22,763 bases of DNA from CAZZIZ01 sp964654535 (GTDB lineage: Bacteria; Bacteroidota; Bacteroidia; Chitinophagales; UBA2359). Of this stretch, positions 16,083-22,763 are shown one piece after another. The stretch spans positions 1 to 22,763 of the forward strand of contig CAZZIZ010000030.1 in NCBI GenBank assembly GCA_964654535.1. Reading direction: 5' to 3'. A program made the position numbers and the translations under genes. Position 1 is the first letter of the stretch. Each line of letters opens with the position of its first letter. The notes under the pieces are model-generated. The model was given only the letters and a program-made list of their open reading frames with translations, did not search any database and was not told the origin of the DNA.

Positions 16083-16964
16083 GTGCCTGCATATTTTGAA
16101 ATAGAAACTCCGAAGCATTTCGACTATGAGAAAAGTCGAGATGCCAGTACTAAAGAGGTCGCACAACAAATTGATGGGGCCTCGTTTTATAAAGCATTGC
16201 GATTTGGGGAGGAGTTGCTCGCGGTAAAAGTTGGCCCCAGCAAAAATGGTTTGACAATTGAATTGTTAAATGAAAAGTTATCTGCAAAGCGTCGCACTTT
16301 TCTGCACTGGTACTTTTCGGAGAGCTTTGATTTGAATACGGACTTAATTGGGTTTTACAAGCTCGCACGAAAAGACGATATCCTTGCTCCGCTCGCAAAG
16401 GCGTATAAAGGCAAGCATTTACATCGTGTCCCAGATTTGTTTGAAACTTTGTGTTGGGCAATAATTGGTCAGCAAATAAACTTGTCTTTTGCGCATGCCG
16501 TGAAAACAGACTTTGTAAAAAAGTACGGAGACAAGGTGAAAGTGGAAGGACGAATGCTTTATGTTTTTCCTAAGTGGCAAAAGGTCTTGCGCATAAAAGA
16601 AAGCTCATTGCAGGCCTTGCGATTTTCTAGACAGAAAGCTCGGTACGTTAAAGAGGTAGCAGTCGCAATGAAAAATGGTTTGAACCGAGCCGACTTACAG
16701 GAGCTCTCTTATGAAGCTGCCATGGAGGAGTTGATAAAAATAAAAGGCGTAGGAACTTGGACGGCTAACTATGTGCTCTTGCGTTGCTTAGGTCTAGGGG
16801 ATGCCTTTCCAGTAAAGGATGTTGCGCTACAAAAAGCCTTTCAAGTACAATTGGGCCTAGACAAGAAACCAAAAGCGGAGGACTTGTTGACTTATCAGTT
16901 GGGTTGGAAGCCTTATTGTCATTACGCCACCTTATATTTATGGCGAAGCCTAGCTGACGCTTAA
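16083..16964 (+). CDS. alkA: DNA-3-methyladenine glycosylase II (AlkA-type, HhH-GPD)
   Basis: Base-excision repair glycosylase removing alkylated purines. The 293-residue protein has an AlkA-like N-terminal domain (about 1-95) and a helix-hairpin-helix GPD core. The hairpin IKGVGTWTANYVLL (219-232) and the catalytic Asp D246 in FPVKDVALQ are clear, as is LCWAIIGQQINLSFA (123-137) of the family. The start is GTG at 16083. No ATG lies between the in-frame TAG (16047-16049) and the conserved MPAYFEIETP beginning, so the GTG is well supported. Its TAA overlaps the ATG of ogt by one base (TAATG), implying translational coupling of the two alkylation repair enzymes. The start is only 35 bp from the divergent DinB-like gene. 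Confidence 0.93.
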   Translation: MPAYFEIETPKHFDYEKSRDASTKEVAQQIDGASFYKALRFGEELLAVKVGPSKNGLTIELLNEKLSAKRRTFLHWYFSESFDLNTDLIGFYKLARKDDILAPLAKAYKGKHLHRVPDLFETLCWAIIGQQINLSFAHAVKTDFVKKYGDKVKVEGRMLYVFPKWQKVLRIKESSLQALRFSRQKARYVKEVAVAMKNGLNRADLQELSYEAAMEELIKIKGVGTWTANYVLLRCLGLGDAFPVKDVALQKAFQVQLGLDKKPKAEDLLTYQLGWKPYCHYATLYLWRSLADA

Positions 16965-17449
16965 TGCAATACCGGAAATACATAGACTCGCCCATTGGAT
17001 GTTTGGAAGTGCTTACTTCCAAGGACGCTTTGTTGGCGATAACTTATGTGGAAGCGAAAAATGAAGACAGTAAAGAAGCACCTGCAGTTTTGGAAAAAGC
17101 CTGCGATCAGTTAAACGAGTACTTCGCTGGTGAACGTCAGCAATTTGAATTGCCCTTATCACCCGACGGAACCGATTTTCAAAAACAAGTTTGGGACGCC
17201 TTGTTAACCGTTCCTTTTGGTCGTACCAGTACTTACAAGAAGCAGTCACAATCAATAGGCAATCCGAAGGCGATACGCGCGGTTGGAACGGCCAACGGCA
17301 AAAACCCGATTTCTGTGGTTATTCCCTGTCACCGTATTGTTGGCAGCGATGGCAGCTTAACTGGCTATGCCGGTGGTTTGTCCCGCAAGGATTGGTTACT
17401 AAAACACGAACAGAAGCAGACGGAAGGATTTCAGCAAGATTTATTTTAA
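16964..17449 (+). CDS. ogt: Methylated-DNA--[protein]-cysteine S-methyltransferase
   Basis: Suicide methyltransferase that repairs O6-methylguanine by moving the methyl group to its own cysteine. The 161-residue protein carries the active-site motif IPCHRIVG with acceptor C122, preceded by the helix-turn-helix region FGRTSTYKKQSQSIGNPKA (85-103) and the Asn-hinge region GTANGKNP. The downstream GYAGGLSRKDWLLKHE is typical. Length fits a stand-alone Ogt/AGT without the Ada N-terminal domain, and no Ada-type regulator is visible nearby. The ATG overlaps the alkA stop by one base. The next gene starts 9 nt after this stop, so alkA, ogt and the membrane peptidase-like gene probably form one operon. 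Confidence 0.96.
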   Translation: MQYRKYIDSPIGCLEVLTSKDALLAITYVEAKNEDSKEAPAVLEKACDQLNEYFAGERQQFELPLSPDGTDFQKQVWDALLTVPFGRTSTYKKQSQSIGNPKAIRAVGTANGKNPISVVIPCHRIVGSDGSLTGYAGGLSRKDWLLKHEQKQTEGFQQDLF

Positions 17450-17458
17450 ATCTCGGTC

Positions 17459-18088
17459 TTGTCTAAGGTTCTTAATTTTGTTTTCCAGTTCGTTTTTTTT
17501 CTACTCTTACCCTTTTTCGTTTTAATGCGTCTTGGTTTGTACCTCAACCAATCCATAGGTTTGGCAGCTTACCCTGCTTTAATGATTGCCGGTATTGTCT
17601 CCGCAATCTTGCTTTTTTTATACTTCACTTATTGGTATGGACTAATTACTGGTCGCACTGGACGTGGAGTGGTTTTAATGCGCCGGATGTTTTTAGTGGT
17701 GATTACAATTTTAGGTTTTGGTGCACATATGTTGTTTTTCGGAGCGCAGAAGAATTTTAAAACCCAGCAAGTAAAAAGCGAGTTTACCGCTCTGCATCCT
17801 TTGCTTCGCGTAGGAGTGAGTAGCTTAATCTACTTCGATCCTGACGCTATGATAACCGACGCAGAACGCAAGCCAGAAGATTATGGAAAAATGGGATTAA
17901 AAGTGAATCAGTCCTCGTTGCATTACCCGCAAGAAGATGGATATGTGTATGCCATTGATTTGCGAACGAACGGTCGCTCTGGAGTACGCAACTTTTTTAT
18001 GAAGGGCTATTTTTGGTTAATGGGTTTTCGCACGCTCCGGCACGTTGGGACAGCCGACCATTTGCACGTGGCTATTAAGAAACGCTGA
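17459..18088 (+). CDS. Membrane-anchored M15/VanY-like putative peptidase
   Basis: A 209-residue protein with three predicted membrane helices (about 5-27, 36-56 and 76-95). Four arginines lie in the loop between helices 2 and 3, which places the C-terminal domain outside the cytoplasm. That domain has the spacing of a Zn-dependent D-Ala-D-Ala-type peptidase: SSLHYPQ (H155), YAIDLR (D167) and ADHLHVAI (H203, or H201), resembling the H, D, H ligands of family M15. It could act on peptidoglycan, but the fold assignment is by motif only. The start is TTG at 17459, the only plausible start after the ogt stop that keeps helix 1 whole; the first ATG would cut into it. It probably belongs to the alkA-ogt operon. 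Its 3' end overlaps the converging PspB-like gene by 14 nt. Confidence 0.6.
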   Translation: MSKVLNFVFQFVFFLLLPFFVLMRLGLYLNQSIGLAAYPALMIAGIVSAILLFLYFTYWYGLITGRTGRGVVLMRRMFLVVITILGFGAHMLFFGAQKNFKTQQVKSEFTALHPLLRVGVSSLIYFDPDAMITDAERKPEDYGKMGLKVNQSSLHYPQEDGYVYAIDLRTNGRSGVRNFFMKGYFWLMGFRTLRHVGTADHLHVAIKKR

Positions 18089-18413
18089 TTCCTTCGTTTT
18101 CCGTACCGCCTTGTTTCAGTCGTTTTATTTCGTCCTTCAATGCCTCAATTTGTCTGCTTGGGTCATCGGTACTTAAGTCGGCAGCATGGAGCCTTAAAAT
18201 ATCCTTATCGAGAGAGGTGACGATGTACTCCAAGTTTTTGACCCTTTCAGCTAGGGCTTCGTTTTCGTTATAGGCTTTTTCAAGCTTCTTTAGCAGTTGT
18301 CTGTCCCGCTTGTTTCCTTTGCCTGGGTTTAATATTATCCAGGCTAAAGCGACCAAACAACCGCCGCCAACAGCTATGATGGGAATTAGAGCATGTAAGG
18401 AGGCTGGATTCAT
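18075..18413 (-). CDS. PspB-like small membrane coiled-coil protein
   Basis: A 112-residue protein with one N-terminal membrane helix (about 8-28) followed by a basic patch (KGNKRDR) and a long heptad-type coiled coil (about 38-100). The part NEALAERVKNLEYIVTSLDK resembles the conserved ERIxxLExIL segment of phage-shock protein B, though the protein is longer than the roughly 75 residues of E. coli PspB. No pspA, pspC or pspF neighbour is seen. I treat the similarity as suggestive: the protein is a bitopic envelope protein, possibly stress-related. It converges on the M15-like gene with a 14-nt overlap and is divergent from tRNA-Val. Confidence 0.7.
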   Translation of the reverse strand: MNPASLHALIPIIAVGGGCLVALAWIILNPGKGNKRDRQLLKKLEKAYNENEALAERVKNLEYIVTSLDKDILRLHAADLSTDDPSRQIEALKDEIKRLKQGGTENEGISVS

Positions 18414-18470
18414 AGGTTTTTTCTTTCAAAATAATACAAATCCGGGGTTTACGATTACTACTTAGAAGTG

Positions 18471-18478
18471 TATATTTG
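18471..18478 (+). promoter_or_regulatory. Promoter -7 box of tRNA-Val
   Basis: TATATTTG is a perfect TAnnTTTG. About 20 nt upstream is GTTTACG (TTTA, one base off TTTG) at the expected -33 place. Transcription would start about 5-7 nt before the tRNA at 18491. The rest of the 18414-18490 stretch is the divergent control region shared with the PspB-like gene. Confidence 0.6.
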
Positions 18479-18490
18479 CCCTCCCTTAAA

Positions 18491-18565
18491 GGGTGATTAG
18501 CTCAGTTGGTTCAGAGCACCTCGTTTACACCGAGGGGGTCGGGAGTTCGAGTCTCTCATCGCCCA
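18491..18565 (+). tRNA. tRNA-Val (anticodon TAC)
   Basis: A complete cloverleaf. The acceptor is GGGTGAT/ATCGCCC with one T.G pair, the D stem GCTC/GAGC, the anticodon stem CCTCG/CGAGG with loop TTTACAC (anticodon TAC), and the T stem GGGAG/CTCTC with TTCGAGT in the loop. The discriminator is A at 18565. CCA is not encoded (CTT follows), so it must be added after transcription. Confidence 0.97.
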
Positions 18566-18570
18566 CTTTA

Positions 18571-18604
18571 GAAAAGGTCGTTCGAAAGAGCGACCTTTTC
18601 TTGT
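18571..18604 (+). terminator. Terminator of tRNA-Val
   Basis: GAAAAGGTCG (18571-18580) pairs perfectly with CGACCTTTTC (18591-18600) around a 10-nt loop, followed by TTGTTTT. It begins 6 nt after the tRNA 3' end. The A-rich 5' arm lets the hairpin work in both directions. Confidence 0.85.
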
Positions 18605-18625
18605 TTTGGGTATAATTGAGCCTGC

Positions 18626-18639
18626 TTTTAAGCTTAAAA
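18626..18639. promoter_or_regulatory. Perfect 14-bp palindrome upstream of the histidine kinase
   Basis: TTTTAAGCTTAAAA is a perfect palindrome 80 bp before the kinase ATG. It could be an operator for a dimeric regulator, but AT-rich palindromes of this size also arise by chance. The rest of the 18605-18718 gap shows only a weak -7-like box (TTAATTTG, 18674-18681, one base off consensus). Confidence 0.3.
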
Positions 18640-18718
18640 TCAATTAATTCTGGATTCAGAACGACGATTGTACTTAATTTGCCTTAATGACGTTTCAACT
18701 TATAGCTAGCTAGGATCA

Positions 18719-19921
18719 ATGAATATTTATCGTCGGAAGTATTGGTGGAAAGTCATCCTAATGGTCCTTGCCTTGATCATTGTGGGTCTTACGCTATTAT
18801 ACAATAACCAGTTGGCGAAAAAGCTCGCCACCGAGGAACGCAAGAAAGTTGAAGTGCTGGCTATGTCCTACAGTGAGTTTCTAAAGGCGGACCCAACCGC
18901 CGAGCTAAATTTAGAACGTACCCTCATAGTTGGCAACAACACCATCCCGGTTATTATTACCGATGGAGAGGGTAGAATCAGTTTTCAGCGAAACCTCAGC
19001 AAAGAAATCGACGAGAAAATAAAGCTTGATGATGATGACAATGACTTTATTCAAAAACGACTGGATAAAATTAAAGCCAGCGGACAAGAGCCAATTGAAA
19101 TTGTCATTAACGAAGAGAAGAAACAGTACCTCTATTACGACACGTCAAATTTACTCGCGCAACTTATTCGCTATCCATTTATTCAGCTAGGAATTATTGG
19201 ACTGTTCTTAGGTATTTCTTATTTAGCTTTTAGCTCTTCTCGACGTGCGGAGCAAGATCAAGTCTGGGTAGGTATGGCCCGCGAAACAGCGCATCAGTTA
19301 GGTACACCGCTTTCTTCTTTGGTGGGATGGATCGAAATGTTAAAGGGCAGAGAAGAGGAGCAAAGTTTTACGCAGCAGGGTAGCGGCAAGATGAAACTGG
19401 GTCCAGAAATGGAAAAAGACGTTGCTCGTTTAGAACTTATTGCTGAACGCTTTTCTAAGATAGGATCAACCCCAAAACTAGAAGACCACGAGCTAAGCCC
19501 ATTGCTAAGGAAAGCATTTGAATATATGCGAAGACGAGCTGGCGCGCACGTATACGTAACTTATGATGACAAGTTGCCGGAAGGTACGCAAGCCAAACTT
19601 AGCCCGCCCTTGTTTGATTGGGTCATCGAAAATCTTATGAAAAATGGGCTCGATGCAATGGATGGTCAAGGAGAAATCATCTTGCGCGCGTACAAAAAAG
19701 ACAACAAGGTCTTTATAGAAGTTGAAGACTCGGGTAAAGGAATTCCGAAATCAGAATTTCAGAATGTCTTTCAACCCGGCTACAGTACAAAAAAACGAGG
19801 TTGGGGATTAGGCTTGTCTTTGTCTAAAAGAATCATAGAAGAATTTCAAAAAGGCAAAATAACAGTCGCCCAAAGTGTAATTGATAAGGGCACGACATTT
19901 AGAATTGTCTTACCGAAGTAA
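18719..19921 (+). CDS. Sensor histidine kinase (orphan, no HAMP)
   Basis: A 400-residue inner-membrane kinase. Two membrane helices (about 11-28 and 150-172) enclose a periplasmic sensor region of about 120 residues with an acidic run (KLDDDDNDF). There is no HAMP or PAS domain: the second helix is followed almost directly by the H-box AHQLGTPLSSLVGW with phospho-acceptor H192. The HATPase domain shows the N-box ENLMKNGLDAM (304-314), the G1 motif DSGKGI (337-342) and the G2 motif GWGLGLSLSK (361-370). No response regulator is adjacent on either side, so its partner must be elsewhere. The signal it senses is unknown. The TonB-dependent receptor starts 46 nt downstream on the same strand and could be read from the same transcript. 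Confidence 0.92.
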   Translation: MNIYRRKYWWKVILMVLALIIVGLTLLYNNQLAKKLATEERKKVEVLAMSYSEFLKADPTAELNLERTLIVGNNTIPVIITDGEGRISFQRNLSKEIDEKIKLDDDDNDFIQKRLDKIKASGQEPIEIVINEEKKQYLYYDTSNLLAQLIRYPFIQLGIIGLFLGISYLAFSSSRRAEQDQVWVGMARETAHQLGTPLSSLVGWIEMLKGREEEQSFTQQGSGKMKLGPEMEKDVARLELIAERFSKIGSTPKLEDHELSPLLRKAFEYMRRRAGAHVYVTYDDKLPEGTQAKLSPPLFDWVIENLMKNGLDAMDGQGEIILRAYKKDNKVFIEVEDSGKGIPKSEFQNVFQPGYSTKKRGWGLGLSLSKRIIEEFQKGKITVAQSVIDKGTTFRIVLPK

Positions 19922-19966
19922 AAAACGCCAGGAGCAAATTGCACTATCTTTAGAGTCTCTTTTTAA

Positions 19967-22390
19967 ATGAACGCCTCATTCAAATATTTCACCCTTATAA
20001 CGCTACTGTGTTTTGGTGCCGCGCTCCCGGCGCAGAACGTGCTAGTAACCGTTATTGAGTTTGGTTCGAACAAACCAATAGAAGGAGTTTATGTAGTTAC
20101 CAGCGATGGAGAAATGGCTGCTACAACCGACGTAAATGGGCAGGCTGCTTTTACTGATTTGGAAAAGCCATTTGAGCTTATCGTGCAGCATCCGTCATAT
20201 GACAACATAACTGTCACTGACAAGGAGCTAACGAGCTTGTACGAACACGTTTACTTAAGTAAGACCGAAACCAATCTACCAACCTACACCATCAGAGCAA
20301 ATAGACTGCGCGAAGCCTATGACGAAGTTTCCAATGACGTAGATATAATTAAACCCAAAACAGTGCAGTTGCAGCAACCCGCAAATTCGGGAGAACTACT
20401 AACCAGCAGCCCGAAAGTCTATTTGCAGAAAAGCCAACTCGGTGGTGGTAGTCCAGTACTTAGAGGTTTAGAAGCAAGTCGAGTACTTTTAGTTGTCGAT
20501 GGGGTGCGTTTGAACAATGCCATCTATCGTTCGGGACATTTACAAAATGTATTGACCATAGACCACGATATCGTTGATCAAGTAGAAGTTGTTCTCGGCC
20601 CAGGTTCACTGGTTTATGGAAGCGATGCCTTGGGAGGGGTTATGCATTTCCATACCCGCGACCCAAAGTTCGGCTTGCAGAATGAGTTGCTCTGGAAAGT
20701 CAATGCCAGCAGTCGCTTCGCCTCTGCCTATAATGGTTTTGACAACCACGTTGACTTAGCAGTCGGTAGCGACCGCATAGCTTATTTGGCTTCCTTCTCT
20801 TCACATCGTTATGGAGACTTACGTATAGGAACCAGACGAAGCCACGGCGATCCTGTGTGGGGTAGCCGCCCACAATACATCGAGCGCATAGATGGCGAAG
20901 ACGTAGTTGTAGATTCTGATGATCCAAACGTGTTGCGTTTTACAGGATTCGATCAGTATGATCTTTTACAAAAGTTGAGAGTGCGTGTGGGAGAAGACCA
21001 AGAGTGGTATACCAATTTTCAGTACAGCACGTCAACAGATGTACCGCGCTACGATAGGCTCAATGACCTAGACAACGATGGGATACCAAGATTTGCCGAA
21101 TGGAGCTACGGTCCGCAACGTCGATTATTATTATCCAGTGGATACCGAAACGAAAAACCGTCTCTGATTCACAACGAGTTCAACATAGGCGCATCGTACC
21201 AACAAATTGAAGAGTCACGTCTTACACGTCGAAGAGACAGTAACTTTCGCAATGAAAGAGTCGAAGACTTAGACATTTATATAGTAAACGCCGACGCCCT
21301 AAAAAAGTTTAACGCAAAACATACCTTGCAATACGGACTCGAATACAGTTACAACGACCTTACTTCCACAGCAGTGGAGCGCGATATAGAAAGTGAGACA
21401 GTTACAAATCCCATTCAGACGCGTTATCCCGACGGCGAGAATTATATGACCGCCTTTGGATTTTATCTGCGTCATAAAATCAAGCTAAATGAGCAAACCA
21501 TATTAACTGGAGGTGCTCGACTAACGCGAAACAAATTGAGGTCAACTTTTATTGACGATACCTTCGCTGTATTGCCTTTTGACGAAATTAGCTACGACAA
21601 TTGGGGAGCGAACTGGAATATCGGTTTGAATTATCGTCTTAACGAAAAACATCTTTTCACTTCGTCGATAGGATCGGGCTATCGCAATCCAAACATAGAC
21701 GACGTAGGGAAAACCTTCGACTTTGAACCTGGTAGAGTTGTTATTCCTAGTGGGAATGTGCGTCCGGAGTACGCCTACAGTTTTGATGTGACTTACAACT
21801 ATAGCTTACCAGAAAAACTAGATGTAGAAGTCTCGGCCTATTACACATTTCTGGACAACTTGATCCAACGCACATTAGCTGGCCTCAGTACAGACTCAAT
21901 AATCTACGAAGGCGAACTCAATCAAGCTTGGAGAAACGAAACCGATGCGGCTGCCAGAATATTTGGTGGGACCGTTTTTGCGGATTGGCAATTCAAACCC
22001 AGTTTTGGTTTGACTGGCCAACTCACTTTTACCAATGGACAAACAATCGCTTTCGAGGATAGGCCCCTTGGACACATCCCTCCCACTTTTGGCAAGCTCC
22101 GCGCTTATTACGATAACGACAAATGGCTTTTTGCCTTGGCTGCAGAATGGAATGCCGAAAAACCCATTGACCAATTCAGCGATGGGGGAGAAGATAGGGC
22201 AGTCGAAGCTTTGCCTAGCGGTTCACCAACTTGGACCATCTTTAATTTCAATAGCCGCTATCAAGTCAACGAAACTTGGCGTATTACCGCCGCGGTCGAG
22301 AACATTCTTGATGAGCATTATATTCCCTTTTCTTCTGGCATTAGTGGTGCGGGTAGAAACTTCAAGTTGGGAGTCGCGGTTTCTTTTTAA
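19967..22390 (+). CDS. TonB-dependent outer-membrane receptor
   Basis: An 807-residue receptor importing a ligand across the outer membrane with TonB-ExbBD energy. In order: a signal peptide (1-22, ending LPAQ), a carboxypeptidase-regulatory-like beta-sandwich (about 24-97), a possible TonB box region PTYTIRA (105-111), a plug domain (about 120-230) with GGGSPVLRGLEASRVLLVVDG (159-179) and VLGPGSLVYGSDALGGVMHF (209-228), then a barrel to the C-terminal strand NFKLGVAVSF. The plug segment NNAIYRSGHLQN resembles heme or siderophore-type receptors, but the substrate is not assignable. No SusD-like partner follows, so it is not a SusCD glycan pair. Repeat copy C begins 20 nt after its stop. Confidence 0.93.
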   Translation: MNASFKYFTLITLLCFGAALPAQNVLVTVIEFGSNKPIEGVYVVTSDGEMAATTDVNGQAAFTDLEKPFELIVQHPSYDNITVTDKELTSLYEHVYLSKTETNLPTYTIRANRLREAYDEVSNDVDIIKPKTVQLQQPANSGELLTSSPKVYLQKSQLGGGSPVLRGLEASRVLLVVDGVRLNNAIYRSGHLQNVLTIDHDIVDQVEVVLGPGSLVYGSDALGGVMHFHTRDPKFGLQNELLWKVNASSRFASAYNGFDNHVDLAVGSDRIAYLASFSSHRYGDLRIGTRRSHGDPVWGSRPQYIERIDGEDVVVDSDDPNVLRFTGFDQYDLLQKLRVRVGEDQEWYTNFQYSTSTDVPRYDRLNDLDNDGIPRFAEWSYGPQRRLLLSSGYRNEKPSLIHNEFNIGASYQQIEESRLTRRRDSNFRNERVEDLDIYIVNADALKKFNAKHTLQYGLEYSYNDLTSTAVERDIESETVTNPIQTRYPDGENYMTAFGFYLRHKIKLNEQTILTGGARLTRNKLRSTFIDDTFAVLPFDEISYDNWGANWNIGLNYRLNEKHLFTSSIGSGYRNPNIDDVGKTFDFEPGRVVIPSGNVRPEYAYSFDVTYNYSLPEKLDVEVSAYYTFLDNLIQRTLAGLSTDSIIYEGELNQAWRNETDAAARIFGGTVFADWQFKPSFGLTGQLTFTNGQTIAFEDRPLGHIPPTFGKLRAYYDNDKWLFALAAEWNAEKPIDQFSDGGEDRAVEALPSGSPTWTIFNFNSRYQVNETWRITAAVENILDEHYIPFSSGISGAGRNFKLGVAVSF

Positions 22391-22409
22391 GATTTAGTAA
22401 AAATATTTT

Positions 22410-22562
22410 GGGCGTGCCCCTTCTGCAGCAAGCTGCAAGGGTCGGGCTTTCGGCAGTCGCTCTGTTCTGCTGTCTACACGCATCGCCCCTCCAGCACTAG
22501 GGTGCTGAGGGCTCGGCGTTTGCCAGCAACAGGAGCTTCGACAATGCCTCTATCCCTCACGC
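22410..22562 (+). repeat. Structured intergenic repeat, copy C (153 bp, compact)
   Basis: It begins TTTTGGGCGTGCCCC, like copy A, and ends CTCTATCCCTCACGC. The termini pair as GCGTG (22412-22416) with CACGC (22558-22562). The first hairpin, CCCT-tc-TGCAGC-aa-GCTGCA-AGGG, has no sequence in common with copy A's but occupies the same place. The stretch from GGGTCGGGCT (22439-22448) to GTTCTGCT (22471) matches copy A at all but one of 33 positions. The second hairpin CCT-c-CAGCAC/GTGCTG-AGG matches copy A's except for a compensated A-T to T-A swap in the stem. GCTCTGTT can pair with AACAGGAGC as in A. The long nested hairpin of A is absent. It is in the same orientation as, and 20 nt after, the TonB receptor stop, so it may sit in that gene's 3' UTR. 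Confidence 0.85.
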
Positions 22563-22741
22563 GAGAACAACCTTCTCGTCTTGTTGGTCGCTGACCAACA
22601 AGTTTGTTAGACTGGTCGCCTGACCAGACGAATGCAGATTGTAAATGATGGTTAGACCGTATTGCTCACATCTGGTCAGGCGAACAGATTGTTTGCTTGT
22701 TGGTCAGCGCCTCAAATCCGCAGGTCTATTCTTTGTTGGTC
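22562..22741. repeat. Nested inverted repeats after repeat copy C
   Basis: The gene-free tail of the window holds three adjacent hairpins: CGAGAA/TTCTCG (22562-22578), CTTGTTGGTC/GACCAACAAG (22580-22602) and CTGGTC/GACCAG (22612-22627). Two segments also pair over a distance: CGCTGACCAACAAG (22589-22602) with CTTGTTGGTCAGCG (22696-22709), and TCGCCTGACCAGA (22616-22628) with TCTGGTCAGGCGA (22671-22683). TTGTTGGTC occurs three times (22581, 22698 and 22733). The local hairpins and the long-range pairing are mutually exclusive in part. The array may continue past the window end. No open frame here looks like a gene. Confidence 0.75.
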
Positions 22742-22763
22742 AAAAAATGCAGGATAACTCGCA

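Noticed and set aside
19945..19952. TATCTTTA as a promoter for the TonB receptor
   Set aside because: It is one base off consensus, has no -33 partner, and the gene can be read from the kinase transcript 46 nt upstream.
22580..22741. TTGTTGGTC triplet as a CRISPR-like array
   Set aside because: The repeat is only 9 nt, spacing is irregular (about 117 and 35 nt), copies are partly inverted and no cas gene is present.

Overview
This window most likely comes from the chromosome of a Bacteroidota bacterium, plausibly of the Saprospirales/Lewinella type, though the order is a guess. Supporting signs are two secreted proteins ending in type IX secretion (T9SS) sorting domains, a TonB-dependent receptor with an N-terminal carboxypeptidase-regulatory-like domain, a LVIVD-type lipoprotein, a TamB-like giant protein divergent from tsaD, weak or absent Shine-Dalgarno signals, and -7 boxes of the Bacteroidota type TAnnTTTG.

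Layout. 1-2922: dnaB (replicative helicase) and tsaD (tRNA t6A37 synthesis), both minus strand. 3083-8336: a 1618-residue TamB-like envelope protein and a small overlapping unknown gene. 8333-8944: a minus-strand outer-membrane barrel protein that shares its stop palindrome with the unknown gene. 8945-9527: a long gap holding repeat copy A. 9528-10895: a LVIVD-repeat lipoprotein, followed by a bidirectional-looking terminator. 10944-15276 (minus): a two-gene operon of T9SS cargo proteins, a YHYH-domain protein with Cys-rich repeats and then an FG-GAP/VCBS protein whose true start appears to be a rare ATT overlapping the upstream stop. 15351-15561: repeat copy B. 15568-18088: a DinB-fold protein divergent from an alkA-ogt-membrane peptidase-like operon (alkylation repair). 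18075-18413: a PspB-like membrane coiled-coil protein. 18491-18565: tRNA-Val(TAC) with a good promoter and terminator. 18719-22390: an orphan sensor histidine kinase and a TonB-dependent receptor. 22410-22763: repeat copy C and a field of nested inverted repeats running to the window edge.

The most unusual content is a family of three structured intergenic elements (copies A, B and C). They begin TTTGGGC, carry a first hairpin closed by CCC/GGG, then the constant block GGGTCGGGCT, a variable section rich in hairpins, and end CTATCCCT plus a terminal pentamer or hexamer that pairs with the 5' end. The terminal helix changes sequence between copies but keeps pairing (GCGTG/CACGC in A and C, GCACCA/TGGTGC in B). 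The first hairpin has unrelated sequence in each copy yet still pairs. This is covariation visible within one window, and no protein-coding gene explains it. My recollection is that elements of this general shape recur in Bacteroidota genomes, but I know no name or function for them.
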